Of a stretch of 64,000 bases of DNA, positions 53,701-62,727 are shown in pieces. How positions within the stretch are numbered: position 1 is the first letter of the stretch; each line of letters opens with the position of its first letter. A program made the position numbers and the translations under genes. Origin of the DNA: Rhinopomastus cyanomelas (taxonomy: Eukaryota; Chordata; Aves; Bucerotiformes; Rhinopomastidae). The stretch covers positions 236,326 through 300,325 of the forward strand of contig VXBP01010361.1 in assembly GCA_013400115.1 (NCBI GenBank), in the 5' to 3' direction. The notes under the pieces were generated by a model. That model saw only the letters and a program-made list of their open reading frames with translations, did no database searches and had not been told where the DNA came from.

Positions 53701-56700
53701 CCCGGAGAGCGCCGCTGCCAGCTCGGCTGAGAGCTCGGGGTGATGGGGAATGTTACGGATATAGCAAATATTCTGCGTATTTAGTATATTCGGGGTATTT
53801 GGGCTGTTCTAGAGAACTAGAACTACCGAGAGTGCACAAAATATACTCTGGCTAGAGATTAAATGCTCTGGCTAGAGAAGAAAATGCTCTGGCCCCAGAA
53901 GAAAAAGCCCCAGAAGAAAAAGCCCCAGAAGAAAAAGCTCCAGAAGAAAAAGCTCTGGCTACAGAAAATAATACTCTGGCTATAGAATAGAACGCTGTGG
54001 CTACAGAGCAAATGCATTGGGGCTATTCAGATGGTCCTAGATATTGAAAACTACTAAGAATGTACAAAATACCAAGACTTTTGAAAATATTATGGCTATT
54101 TAAATTCTCTCTGTCTCCAGGCAGTGGTTCGCACCTCGAGTGTCTCAGTGCCCCCCACCCCTCACTCCAGTCATCTCCCATCCCCCGACGAAGCCCCAGA
54201 GGGATCTGCTGCCATCCCCACCCGCTCCCCCTCGACCTGACCCTCTGCTCAGTGTCCCCCTCCCCGCCTTCTCTTCTCCGCCAGACTCACCTTCCCTCCC
54301 GGGCTGCTTGAACGCTACCGCCGTGGCCAGATCGCCGCCGTGCACCGCCACGCCTGGCCCGTGCTGGCCCAAAGGGCTACCTGATGGTTGCCAGTGGGGG
54401 CCCGCTGGGAGGTAGCCGCTGGCTGGGCCGCCGTAGACACCGTGCTGGTTGGAGGAGGGGTAGGCGCAGGCCGGGAGGAAGCTGCCCACCGACGAAAGTC
54501 CCGGGGGGTGCTGGGGACGGGGACAAAGAGTCAGGGAGGGCACCCGGGGAAGGAAACATCGATGGCTCTGAGAGGAAGGGGCTCAAAACAACCTGCCCGG
54601 CTGGAGAAGGTGGGGGACAGGGGAGGGGAGGAGGAGTCCCCCTTGGGGAAGTGCTAGCCGGCTGGGGGAGGAATGAGATCAGCGAGAAATCGCTCTCCCC
54701 CGCCCCGTCTCATCCCCTCCTGCCCCACTCCTCGGCCCCTTCCCAGCAGTTACCTGCGGGTATTTGATGTCTCCCTCCACGGCAGCCTTGTCGATGCCGT
54801 TGACGCTCTGGGCAGAGGGGAAGGCCGTCCTGTTCACACTGGGCCAGTCTTCCAGTTTGGGGGGGTAGGCGGACCCCTCTGTGCCAGCCAGAGCCCCTGG
54901 GGACAAGAGCGCGGCGGCTTCGTTACCGCTTAACCACCCGGGGCAGGGTTTGGGGTGAAACAGGGCGCGCAGAGACCGAGTGTGCAAGCGTCTCTCCCTG
55001 CAAACCCGACGGGGAGTTTGGGGGGCAGAAGGGGGAGAAGTACAGACCTCCCTCTCCTCTCCCTCCCCGCCAGCGTCCCGGGGACACAACCCAGTTGCCC
55101 GAGAGCAGGCTCGGTCTTGACCCCCAGATTAGGGACGGGGCGAGGGAGGCTGGGGAACAGGCTGTCGTGTCCGTACCCCCGCGCTCCAGACAACCCCTGC
55201 CTCCCAACCTCAGCCCACTCTCAGCTCCCTGCACCCTCCTCCATCGTCTCCACTCTCTCCCGATAACTTAAGGGGCCCGATTTCTCTTCTGACGGAGGAG
55301 ATTTAGAGAAGTGACATCGGCATTTTGAAGATAAATGATCGCACCGAGGGGGAAAACATGAGCTCGATTTACTCAGGGGTTTAGTCGGATAAAAGGACTC
55401 GCAGAGACTCCACGTCCCGTATCCCGTCCCCTCCGTATCCCCGTCTCCTCATTCACTCGGTTGTTGTTTAGGAAAACCGAGGCAATTCTCCCGCAGAGCC
55501 TATTTCCGAGGTGATTTTGCCGCCTTCTTTTTTCCCCCGACCCCTCCCTTAGTTTGGGTTTTTTTTCCCTTTATTTTTTTAATCCTCTTTTCATTTTAAT
55601 TCATTAATTTGTATATATTCCCCCTCCTCCGCTTTGCCAAGAGAAAACTCGGGGCTTTGAATTTGCGGTCGGCAAGCTAGCGTCCGTCCCCTCGAAAATA
55701 TCTTCCGTATTTTTCTATAAAAAGTTCAAGATGTCTGGGCCTCTCTGCATCTGGCCCTCGCTAGATCAAAAATGCCCCCCAAAAACGGATTGGGGGTGGG
55801 GAGAGGTTGGGAGAAGTAAGAAGAGGAGGAAAGAAGTGATGCTGGTTGGGCAGGGAAAGGGCGATCCCGGATTCCCGAAGTGAGAAGGGGGGGCCCGGAA
55901 CGCGGTACCCACCAGTCTGCTCCACGAAGGTGCGGATGCCCAAGATGTTGGTGACGGAGTGAGCGGAGGGCCAGGAGCGTGGCAAACTGACGTGGGCGGT
56001 GGCTACGGGCCCGCCGGGGTGTCCCCCCATCTTGGCGGCCGTCGAGGCCATGGGGCCAGGGTAGGGGTACTGGTAGATGTGGTTGTAGGGCAGAGCGGGC
56101 TGCGGGTTGGGCTGCTTGCCGCCGTCGTAGGGGCCGTGGGGTTGGGAGAGGCTCCCGATCTTGTTCCGCAGGATTCTGCTGATGGAGCTGACCGAGGGCA
56201 CGTTGTACTTGTCGCAGACGCCGTCGGCCAGCAGCCGGTCGCGGATCTCCCAAGCAAAGATGCCGGGGTCTCCCTGCTTGTAGTCTCGGATGTGCTTGAC
56301 CACGTTGGGGGTGGTGACCCGCGGCTTGCTGCCGCCGATAGCCCCGGGCAGGATGGAGCCGGTCTCGTTGTAACGGGCTAGGATCTTGCTGACGCAGCCG
56401 TGGGAGACGCGGAGCTGGCGGCTGATGTCGCAGGGCCGGATGCCGAGCTGGGCCAGCTCCACGATCCGCAGGCGGATGGCGTTGGGCAGCGGTCGCCCGT
56501 TCACGAACACCCCTCCCAGCTGGTTCACCTCCCCATACGTGTGCTCTGCGGTGGGGAGGGCCCGTTACCGGCGGCCAGGGGTCGCCACAGCGGCCCGCAA
56601 CCCGCGGTGGAGGAAGGAGGGATGCGGGAGGAACGCATCGCCGGAGCGGGCTGCCCGGGACGCGCACGTCGAGGCGATAGAGTAGGGGTGGGATGGAGAT

Positions 56701-57406
56701 GGGGTTGTGGAGAGGAGGGAGGAAAAGTGGGGGATAACAGGAAAGGGGCAAAGGGAAGAGCCGGGAGGGAAGGAAAAAGAAAGGGGAAGGAAAAAGAAAG
56801 GGGAAGGAAAAAGAAAGGGGAAGGAAAAAGAAAGGGGAAGGAAAACGGGGGAAGCGTTGAAAAGAAAAAGGGAGAGAAACAAAAGGAAAGGGGGAAAAGG
56901 GAAAATAGAAGAGAGGGAAAGAAGGGTGTGGGGAAGGGAAGGAAAACGAGAGAAGGGGAGAAAGAAAGAGATGAAAACACGAATAAAGGAAGGGAAGAAA
57001 GGAAGGGAGGGGGAAATGAGAAAGAAAAAGAAATAAAGACGGGGACACAAATTTTTAAAAGTCAGAAAAAAATTAAAACCGGAGAAACAAAAGGCTAAAA
57101 AAAACCTAAAAAAAATAAAAACACGAAAAATACAGAAAAGCGGAGAAACAAGGAGAATGGGAGTAAGAAGCTGAAACGTGCAGAGCGAAAGCGGAGGAAG
57201 GGAGCGGGGAGGACGTGGGGAGCCCAAGGTCTTCCCGGCCGGGCCAGACCCTCGCCCGGGGCTGATCCACAACCGGACCGGGCCGCGGCGCCGGGGGTCC
57301 AGCCCGCCGCCACCCCCTCACCCCGCCGGGTTCCACCCCCCTCTCCCGCTCCCCTCCGCGAAGCCCCATCCCGGAGCCCTCCCCGCTGCCGCCCGCTCTT
57401 ACCCAT
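50629..57406 (-). CDS. PAX1: PAX1, paired box transcription factor (five coding exons)
   Basis: Nuclear DNA-binding transcription factor; the PAX1 family acts in sclerotome/vertebral column, pharyngeal pouch and thymus development (family knowledge). Coding segments, in transcript order: 57403-57406, 55913-56545, 54754-54896, 54291-54510 and 50629-50720. They total 1092 nt, which is 363 residues plus TAG. Every junction has GT/AG and matching phase. Paired domain is about residues 6-131 (NQLGGVFVNGRPLPN near its start), the octapeptide HSVTNILG is at 197-204, and there is no homeodomain. PAX1 rather than PAX9: it reads NVVKHIRDYKQGDPG where PAX9 has TVVKHIRTYKQRDPG, it has FVEQTG after the octapeptide, and it ends IHGLSIPASSS. 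The start at 57406 is the only ATG in frame below an upstream in-frame stop (57617-57619), and its context GCGATGG is strong. Intron sizes are 857, 1016, 243 and 3570 nt. It is the only gene found here. Confidence 0.97.
51890..52770. repeat. Polypyrimidine tract with sub-repeats, in PAX1 intron 4
   Basis: About 880 bp of almost pure C/T on the plus strand (purine-rich in PAX1 RNA). A 25-bp unit (TTCTTCCTCTCTTCC then TTTTCTTTCC) is repeated about five times near 52430-52545. A 17-bp unit (TTCATCTTTTTCTTTCC) is repeated about five times near 52605-52692. Long open frames rich in Phe/Ser/Leu here are artefacts of this composition. Confidence 0.9.
53880..53955. repeat. 15-bp minisatellite in PAX1 intron 4
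   Basis: The unit CCCCAGAAGAAAAAG repeats about four times with small changes. It is flanked by related CTCTGGCTAxAGAA motifs up to 54005. Read on plus it would encode PEEKA-like repeats, but there is no start or splice support for that. Confidence 0.8.
54291..54510 (-). CDS. PAX1: PAX1 exon 4
   Basis: This 220-nt exon has acceptor tccccgtccccag (AG at 54512-54511) and donor GGAAG then gtgagtctgg (GT at 54290-54289). It encodes residues 261-333 plus one base. Family landmarks are VGSFLPACAYPSSNQHGVYG, a Gly/Pro-rich stretch, GVAVHGGDLA and a terminal FKQPGRE. If the donor were not used, the frame would run 48 more codons into the intron and stop near 54145. The match of exon 5 to the known C-terminus favours splicing. 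Confidence 0.93.
54754..54896 (-). CDS. PAX1: PAX1 exon 3
   Basis: This 143-nt exon has acceptor cttgtccccag (AG at 54898-54897) and donor CCGCAG then gtaactgctg (GT at 54753-54752). It encodes residues 213 (part) to 260, including EGSAYPPKLEDWPSVNRTAF and a following VNG..K..VE.DIKY block. The same order of blocks (MEDW, VNRTAFP, VNG, DIKY) occurs in mammalian PAX1, so this is the transactivation-region exon. It enters in phase 1 and leaves in phase 0. Confidence 0.93.
54897..55912 (-). other. PAX1 intron 2
   Basis: 1016-nt intron, GC-rich near both exons, with an AT-rich centre around 55550-55640. No repeat element or additional exon is recognised. Confidence 0.85.
55913..56545 (-). CDS. 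PAX1: PAX1 exon 2: paired domain and octapeptide
   Basis: This 633-nt exon has acceptor ...ccgcag (AG at 56547-56546) and donor ACTG then gtgggtaccg (GT at 55912-55911). It encodes residues 2 (part) to 213 (part). The N-terminal PAI subdomain (NQLGGVFVNGRPLPN, IRPCDISRQLRVSHGC) and C-terminal RED subdomain (FAWEIRDRLLADGVC, SSISRILRNKIG) are intact. A Pro/Tyr/Gly-rich linker (PYNHIYQYPYPGP) and the octapeptide HSVTNILG follow. In PAX proteins the octapeptide recruits Groucho/TLE corepressors. The exon is GC-rich, with no frameshift or stop. Confidence 0.97.
56546..57402 (-). other. PAX1 intron 1 with polypurine (plus) / polypyrimidine (transcript) tract
   Basis: 857-nt intron. From about 56750 to 57165 the plus strand is nearly all A/G, so the transcript is C/U-rich. 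It includes four copies of a 17-bp unit (GAAAGGGGAAGGAAAAA) at 56773-56845. No CR1 or coding homology is seen. Confidence 0.8.
56750..57165. repeat. Polypurine tract with 17-bp tandem unit
   Basis: Nearly uninterrupted A/G on the plus strand. A perfect or near-perfect 17-bp unit is repeated four times at 56773-56845, then degenerate GGAAAGAAGGG-type sequence. It lies wholly inside PAX1 intron 1. Confidence 0.9.
57403..57406 (-). CDS. PAX1: PAX1 coding exon 1, coding part (ATG plus one base)
   Basis: The start codon lies one base before the splice donor: ATGG then gtaagagcgg, with GT at 57402-57401. After splicing the second codon is G+AG (Glu), giving M-E-H-T-Y-G-E-V-N-Q, which matches the conserved short PAX1 amino terminus. 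The frame is open upstream to a TAG at 57617-57619 with no other ATG. A longer protein would therefore need a non-ATG start or another first exon. The 5' UTR part of this exon extends towards higher coordinates to an unmapped start site. Confidence 0.9.
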
Positions 57407-57621
57407 CGCCCGTCGGCGGGGAAGCCTCTCCCTGCCCGGGGAGGGGGCACCGGCTGTCCCCGGCTCCGCAGCCCCAGCCCCGGCCGCCGGGCCGGCATAG
57501 AGGTCCCGGGGAGTGGCGGAGGGGCGAGCGGGCCCGGGGGGAGCCGCGGCGGGGGTAATGCTGGCAGCGCCGGGCCGGTTCCCCGATCCCGGGGAGCCCC
57601 CGCCGCTACTTGGGATCTAAT

Positions 57622-57642
57622 TTGACGTGGGAAACACGTCAA
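57622..57642. promoter_or_regulatory. Perfect dyad of CRE/E-box-like sites in PAX1 promoter
   Basis: TTGACGTG, five bases (GGAAA), then CACGTCAA: the arms are exact reverse complements. TGACGT is the core of CREB/ATF sites, and the CACGT core is also recognised by some bHLH-zip factors. It sits about 216-236 bases upstream of the ATG, between the CCAAT box and the 5' UTR, and an in-frame stop codon (57617-57619) is next to it. Confidence 0.45.
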
Positions 57643-57671
57643 TCTCGGCCGTCACGGTGCAGGGGCCGCCC

Positions 57672-57676
57672 ATTGG
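57672..57676 (-). promoter_or_regulatory. CCAAT box (NF-Y type) upstream of PAX1
   Basis: Reads CCAAT on the minus strand inside GCGGGAGCCAATGGGCGG, 266 bases upstream of the ATG. The flanking GG/CG bases fit the NF-Y consensus. Function is inferred from position only. Confidence 0.5.
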
Positions 57677-58461
57677 CTCCCGCTCCGCTCCTAAATGGCC
57701 GCGAAGAAGTTGGAAAGGAGGGGGGACACAGGGCACCCTCCGCCCGTTCCCCTCCCCCCCACCTCCGACGGGGCCAGCGCCGGGCTGGGATGGCTCGCCC
57801 CAGCCCCATGGGACATCCTTCCCCCCCAAAACCCCTTACCCTGGGGCAGTTTCAAGGCTGAGGAGCTCCCCTACACGCTGCTCCCCCTTACTTTAAAGAA
57901 GCAGAGTCTCCACAACCCCCTCCTCACCTTAAAGCGGCAAAGCCCCCCTTCTCCCACCGAACCCATCCCCACTGTCCTGCCCACGGGGGATGAGTACCCC
58001 GGCACCTGTCCCGGCTCCGGCCCCAGCAGGGACGGGGACATTACCGGGGTATCAGGGCAGGAGGGGATCGGGGGGGGGGTTTCTTTTATGGGGACCACGC
58101 TCGGCAGTCAGGTCTCATCCAGATGGGGCCCGGACAACCTTCCCCGTCTGGATTCCCCTGGAAACCTGGCATCGAAATCTGCCTTTTAATTGTCCAAACA
58201 ATGATGCAGAAAAGCAGCCCCGTCGAACGCGGACGGGGCGAGTGTTTGGGGGGATTTCTGTCCAGGCTTGGCCTCCCCACTCTCTCAGGAGAAGTCGATG
58301 GGGAGATGGTGGTTCTCCTCGAATGATTGAAAGCGGCGTGGGGGGAGGAGAGGGAAATCGCCTCGCCGCGGGCACCCGCTTTCCAACCGCATCGAAAACC
58401 TGCTTCTCCTCGGGGTTTGCACCGGGGCTGCCGGCGGGGCAGGCGGACAGCGGCTCGGACC

Positions 58462-58476
58462 GGGGGGGGGGGGGGG
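58462..58476 (+). repeat. G15 homopolymer
   Basis: Fifteen consecutive G in the PAX1 upstream CpG-rich block. Further G runs lie around it (for example GGGGGGGGG near 58071). It is a candidate G-quadruplex and a sequencing-difficult site. Confidence 0.85.
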
Positions 58477-59000
58477 CAGCGTCCATCGCCCCGGCATCGG
58501 GCCTCCCCGTCTACAGCGCGGGCAGCGGCGGGCGGGAGGGACGAACGACGGCCCCAGCCAGGGGCACAGCAACCACGGGGGGTGATGGGCGCGGGTGAAA
58601 CCCCCACCTGGCCACCCCTTCCCCCTGCCCCCCGCTCCTCGAGACACGGCACTGAAGCCGCCGGCGTTGGGGCTGACTGTGCGGCTGGGAATCGGCCGTC
58701 GGGAAAAGAGAGTGGATCGATTAAACAGCGACCGAAAATCGCAAGGGGATGGGTGCTCCATGTCTGCCTTCTCCCCTCCGGCCTCCCTTCGGCTACGACC
58801 CCCAGGGTAGCCCCGGGACAGTATTTGCCGGTCTCAGCTGCCGGCGGCCCGCGGACGGCAGGCGATCGAAAAGCGGCCGAGAGGATGCGATGCCTCTCCC
58901 CCTCCCTGGTAACCCGACGGGATGATTATTTGGGGGTGAGTGGGGGCCTCCTCCGAGGTGGGGGGCGCGGGGGTCTTACCGTGATGCATCCCCGCATCTG

Positions 59001-60254
59001 CTGCCTGCTCGCCGCTCCGCTCCCTGGGGATGGGGTGCTGGGGGGACGCTTTGTTTTGGGGTTCAAGGATAAAAATTGCTAACCCCCCCCAAAACACCCG
59101 GTCAATCCCTGTGGGGGGCACCTGCTGCGGGAAAGCAGCGGGTTGCGGCTTCCTACACCCCCCTCACCCCGCACCACCTCCCACGGGCTCTTGCCCGCTG
59201 CCGCTGGGCCCTCGGGGTCTGGCTCCGCAGGGTTTGAGAAGAACGGGCGAGAGTTTGGTTTTATTTAGAGGGGTCGGAAGAGGTGAGGGAGGGTGTCCAC
59301 TCCTGGCTGGGTGTGTGTGCGTGGGGACGGTGGGGAGGGAAAGGGAGAAGAAGAGGAGAAGAGAACGAAGAGCGAAACGGAGAAGAGAACGAGGAGGGAA
59401 ACATAAGAATTTTTTTAAAAGAAAATTAAGTAAAAAATAGAAAAGGATGAGGAAAATAAGAATTAAAAAGAAAATGAAGACGCAGAAGATGGAAAACCAG
59501 TACCAAATGAAGAGGGAATAGAAGGAGGAAAAGAAGAAGGAAAAGAAAACGCAAAACAAAAAGAAAAAGGAAAAGAAAAAATGAGGGAAAAAAATCAAGG
59601 GTAAAGAATTACTTTTTTAAAGGTAGAAAGGGGGGAAAGTGTTTAAAAAAGGAAAAGAAGCCGGCTGAGAGCGGGGACCAGGGCCGGGACCGAGGGCAGC
59701 CGGCGGCAGAGCAGGTGGGTGTGCGGGTACGGGGGTTCTCCTCTCCTTTAGCCCGGGGCGCAGGACAACGACCCCCGCCGGGCCGGGGGCTGGAGAGCCC
59801 CGGGTACAGCCGGCCCAGGCGAGCCGAGCCGAGCCGAGCTGGGTCACGAACAGTCACCAGTAATAAACCTCAAACGCCCCTCGTGGTGCTCAGCGCCCGA
59901 CAGACAGGTGGGTGCTATCCGGCACCCCCAAAGCTGCCCCCCCCCGGGCCACCCCCGCCCTTGCTCCGAGATCGTTCTCCTCTGCTCCAGCGCGTTTTGC
60001 CCTCTTCCACCTTCTCTCCACTCAGCTCCTCTCGCTTTTCCGCCGCTCTCACCCACCTCCGGTTCCGAGTTAACGCCGGGAGCTCAGGGTCCAGAGTGGA
60101 AAACGCGAGGCTGGGGCTAAAGCTTTGCGTGGAGGAGGAGAAGTGTCCCCGTTTCTCACTCCCTGGTGCGAGGGACAGGCTGTCGGGGTCTGCCGACTCT
60201 CCCCGAAGCTGGTCTTACCCGTCTGCACTCCTCAGCTCAGAAACGGATAAATAC
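59001..60254. other. PAX1 upstream flank, unique plus purine-rich tract
   Basis: GC-rich unique sequence. From about 59335 to 59655 the plus strand is A/G-rich with few pyrimidines (GAGAAGAGAACGAAG-type). From 59655 to 60250 it is GC-rich again, with a GAGCC/CGAGC pentamer run near 59820-59840. No gene or mobile element is recognised. Confidence 0.6.
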
Positions 60255-60358
60255 ATTATTATTATTACTACTACAACTACAACTGCTATTATTATTATTC
60301 CTATTTCTACCGTTATTATTACTGTTATTAACGTTGCTATTATCACTATGATTACATG
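60255..60358 (+). repeat. ATT/ACT trinucleotide microsatellite (imperfect)
   Basis: Imperfect ATT, ACT, ACA and GTT trinucleotide run (ATTATTATTACTACTACA and similar) about 100 bp long. Confidence 0.85.
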
Positions 60359-60639
60359 ATTATTTTCTTGCTACTGCTCCGACGCAGCGCTCAGAAAACC
60401 CCCTTTTTCCCCGCTCCCTGTAAAAGCTGCTGGACATCTGTGTGTACTTTTATCCTTCCAAGGAGCTGAGCTTCATGCGAGAGACACACGACTCTGCCTT
60501 GTTAGTTTTGCTGAGTAAAAATACCTATCAGCGGGGAAGCAGGCAGCTCTGAAAGATGATGATGATGATTAAATGAAAACACCGAGAACATGGCTTCACA
60601 GCATCTACAGCAGCTGTCAACCAGAATAGTTAGGGGTTC

Positions 60640-61385
60640 TCTTGTGCCTCTCTGTTATCTACCTACCTATCTACCTGCCTACTTACCTATTTATTTATCT
60701 ACCTATCTATGTATCCAACCACCTACCTACCTATCTATCTACCTGCCTACCTACTTATCCATCTACCTACCTGCCTATTTATCTGTCTGCCTACCTATTT
60801 ATCTACCTACCTATCTACCTACCTACTTATCTGTCTACCTACTTATCTACCCACCTACCTACCTATTTATCTATCTACCTACCTATCTATTTACCTACTT
60901 ATCTACCTAGCTACCCATTTATCTACCTACCTACCTACCCATTTATCTACCCACCTACCTACCTATTTATCTATCTACCTAACTATCTATCTACCTACTT
61001 ATCTACCTAGCTACCCATTTATCTATCTACCCACCTACCTACCTGTTTATCTATCTACCCACCTACCTACTTATCTACCTACCCACCTACCTACCTATTT
61101 ATCTATCTACCTACCTATTTATCTACCCACCTACCTACCTATTTATATATCTACCTACCTATCTACCCAACTACCTACCTATTTATCTATCTACCCACCT
61201 ACCTACATATTTATCTATCTACCTACCTACTTATCTGCCTGTCAACCTATCTGTCTACCTACCTACCTGCCTACCTACTCATCTATCTAGCTACCTACCT
61301 ATTTATCTATGTATGTATCTACCTACCTACCTACCCATCTATCTACCTGCCTCCCTCCCTCCTTATCTGTCTGTCTGTCTTTCTG
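60640..61385 (+). repeat. CTAC/CTAT tetranucleotide microsatellite, about 750 bp
   Basis: Mixed CTAC, CTAT, TTAT and CTGC tetramers run almost without break, then change to CTCC and TGTC tetramers at the right end (61345-61385). All frames read as Leu/Pro/Thr/Tyr/Ile repeats; no gene. Higher-order stretches such as ACCTACCTATTTATCTATCT recur at 40-90 bp intervals. Confidence 0.95.
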
Positions 61386-62395
61386 CCCACCTTCCTTTCC
61401 ACCTGATTATCATTTCCCAAAGATCCAGAAGCCCTGCGGCTCTCGGAGAGGCTACTTCAGCCACGGTTCTGAGCTCCTTTTCCACCTCGATCCATCAACA
61501 GGGGGGACCCCTCTTGCAGCGAGTCCCAGGGGAAGGGCGCTCCGCAGAGCACCAGGCTTCTCCTCGGCAGAGCTCTGGGTGCTTCTTGTGGCCGGTTCTT
61601 GTTCTCCCTGGGGAGGAAAACCCGAGTGCGCCAGCCCTCGGAGGTCAGGCTGGAGGCAGCAGACGCGAGTGAGCAGGACAAGGGCAGCGCCTCGCAGGAG
61701 GGGGCAAAGCCCGGCTGTGAAGAAGCCGTCTGTCAGGCGCGTCCGAGCGGGGCTGGCTCGCAGGAGCCGCTGCTGAAGCGCTGGAACCCAGTCTGGCTGC
61801 TCGGGGATGCGGGGAAGGACAGGAGGGGAACCGTGGGGAATGCCTGCGGCATCGCAGCTCCGGGCTGTGGTCCCAGCAGAGGTGTTGGGGAGGAGGAGGA
61901 GGAGAGGGGGTTCTGCCCAGGATGGTTCCAGTCTCCCCACGCTCCTGCTGCTGGTCACAGCAGCTAAAAGCCCCAACCAGCTGCTGAGCATCAGTTTGTT
62001 CTGGCTGTGTCAGGACTTAGACTCCAAACGGCTGTGGAAGCCACGATGCCACTGCAGGGGCTCCTGCAGATGGGGAGCTCGTCCCTGGGGTGTGTGGCAG
62101 CGCCTGCTCCGCTCCCTTGGCTAGGAAACGAGGTCTTGCTCCAGGACCACGCTGGCTGCAGGCCAGGAGGCCCCTACCTTGTGTTACACAGCCTTCATAG
62201 GGCTGTTGAGAGCCAAGGGCATCACTCACCTTTCCAGTGTGCTCGGTCTGCTGAGCCTGTTGCAAGAAGACCTCTTTCAACTTCTGCATTCAAGCCTTTC
62301 CCTCTCACCTTTGGACCAGCAAAGGCAGCATCTGCTCAGCCCTCTCACCAAGCCCCTCCCGGGGCGAGAGCAAGCAGCCGCCTGCAAACACTTTG
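61386..62395. other. Unique sequence between microsatellite and CR1 cluster
   Basis: GC-rich unique DNA. It has open frames of up to about 180 codons on both strands but no recognisable domain, splice logic or repeat. Confidence 0.5.
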
Positions 62396-62662
62396 TTCCA
62401 GTGTCAGGCACTGGGATGGGCTGCCCAGGGTGGTGGTTCAGTCCCCATCCCTGGAGGTGTTTAAAAGCTGCTTAGATGTAGTGTTGGAGGATCTGGTCTA
62501 GGAGTGACCATGTAGAGAGTGGCTTGGGCTAGGTGATCCTGCTGTGGCAGGGGGATTGGACTAGCTGGTCTTTCAAGGTCCCTTCCAATCCCTAATGGCT
62601 CGATGAGGGTTGGACTCGATCCCGAGGGTCTTTTCCAATCTGGATGATTCTGTGATTCATCC
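62396..62662 (+). mobile_element. CR1 type E 3' fragment with an inserted type A tail
   Basis: Type E ORF2 end (TCAGGCACTGGGATGGGCTG) down to GTAGAGAGTGG. A type A tail (GATCCTGCTGTGGCAGGG to CCAATCCCTAATGG, about 62536-62603) follows, and then the rest of the type E tail (GAGGGTCTTTTCCAATCTGG). It is the first CR1 seen upstream of PAX1. Confidence 0.85.
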
Positions 62663-62727
62663 AGACCCGGGGTCTCACAGTGCTGACTTGGTGGGTGCTG
62701 TAGGTGCTGTGAGCACCGACTCAGACA

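Larger units (their letters stand above)
50723..54290 (-). other. PAX1 intron 4
   Basis: Largest intron, about 3.57 kb. It holds an 880-bp polypyrimidine block (plus strand, 51890-52770), a 15-bp minisatellite at 53880-53955, and otherwise unique sequence. No CR1 copy is found despite its size. An internal AATAAA (minus strand, about 51505-51510) could serve intronic polyadenylation, but I see no support for use. Confidence 0.8.
56525..57498 (-). other. Upstream open reading frame overlapping the PAX1 start
   Basis: An ATG at 57498-57496 opens a frame different from PAX1. It runs 32 codons to the end of exon 1, crosses the splice, and stops at TGA 56527-56525, about 21 spliced bases past the PAX1 ATG. 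Its context (CTCTATGC) is weak while the PAX1 start context (GCGATGG) is strong, so leaky scanning would be expected. It is only relevant if the transcript starts upstream of 57498. Confidence 0.4.
57407..57720 (-). promoter_or_regulatory. PAX1 5' UTR and proximal promoter
   Basis: GC-rich, CpG-dense sequence upstream of the start codon. A CCAAT box in the context GAGCCAATGGGCGG lies at 57676-57672 (minus strand), with a GC-box-like GGGCGG beside it. A perfect dyad of TGACGTG sites follows at 57622-57642. No TATA box is evident, as is usual for CpG-island promoters of developmental genes. The start site is not visible from sequence; CCAAT spacing would put it around 57590-57620. An upstream out-of-frame ATG lies at 57498-57496. 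Confidence 0.6.
57200..59000. promoter_or_regulatory. CpG-island-like GC-rich block at the PAX1 5' end
   Basis: High G+C with frequent CpG from the end of intron 1 through the promoter and about 1.3 kb further upstream. Long open frames on both strands are a by-product of few A/T-rich stop codons. Paired developmental genes commonly have such islands; an antisense transcript is possible but nothing in the sequence proves one. Confidence 0.6.

Noticed and set aside
54145..54543. PAX1 ending by read-through of exon 4 into the intron
   Set aside because: The donor GAAG/gtgagt is strong and the joined exon 5 keeps phase and homology; read-through could exist as a minor isoform only.
55726..57048. 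440-codon minus-strand frame overlapping PAX1 exon 2
   Set aside because: Wrong frame relative to the paired domain. It crosses intron 1 and its purine tract, and exists because exon 2 is GC-rich.
56400..57098. 232-codon plus-strand frame opposite PAX1
   Set aside because: Antisense of exon 2 continued by the Lys/Glu/Gly-rich reading of the purine tract; no homology.
60590..61290. Tyr/Leu/Pro repeat protein frames
   Set aside because: All are readings of the CTAC/CTAT microsatellite.
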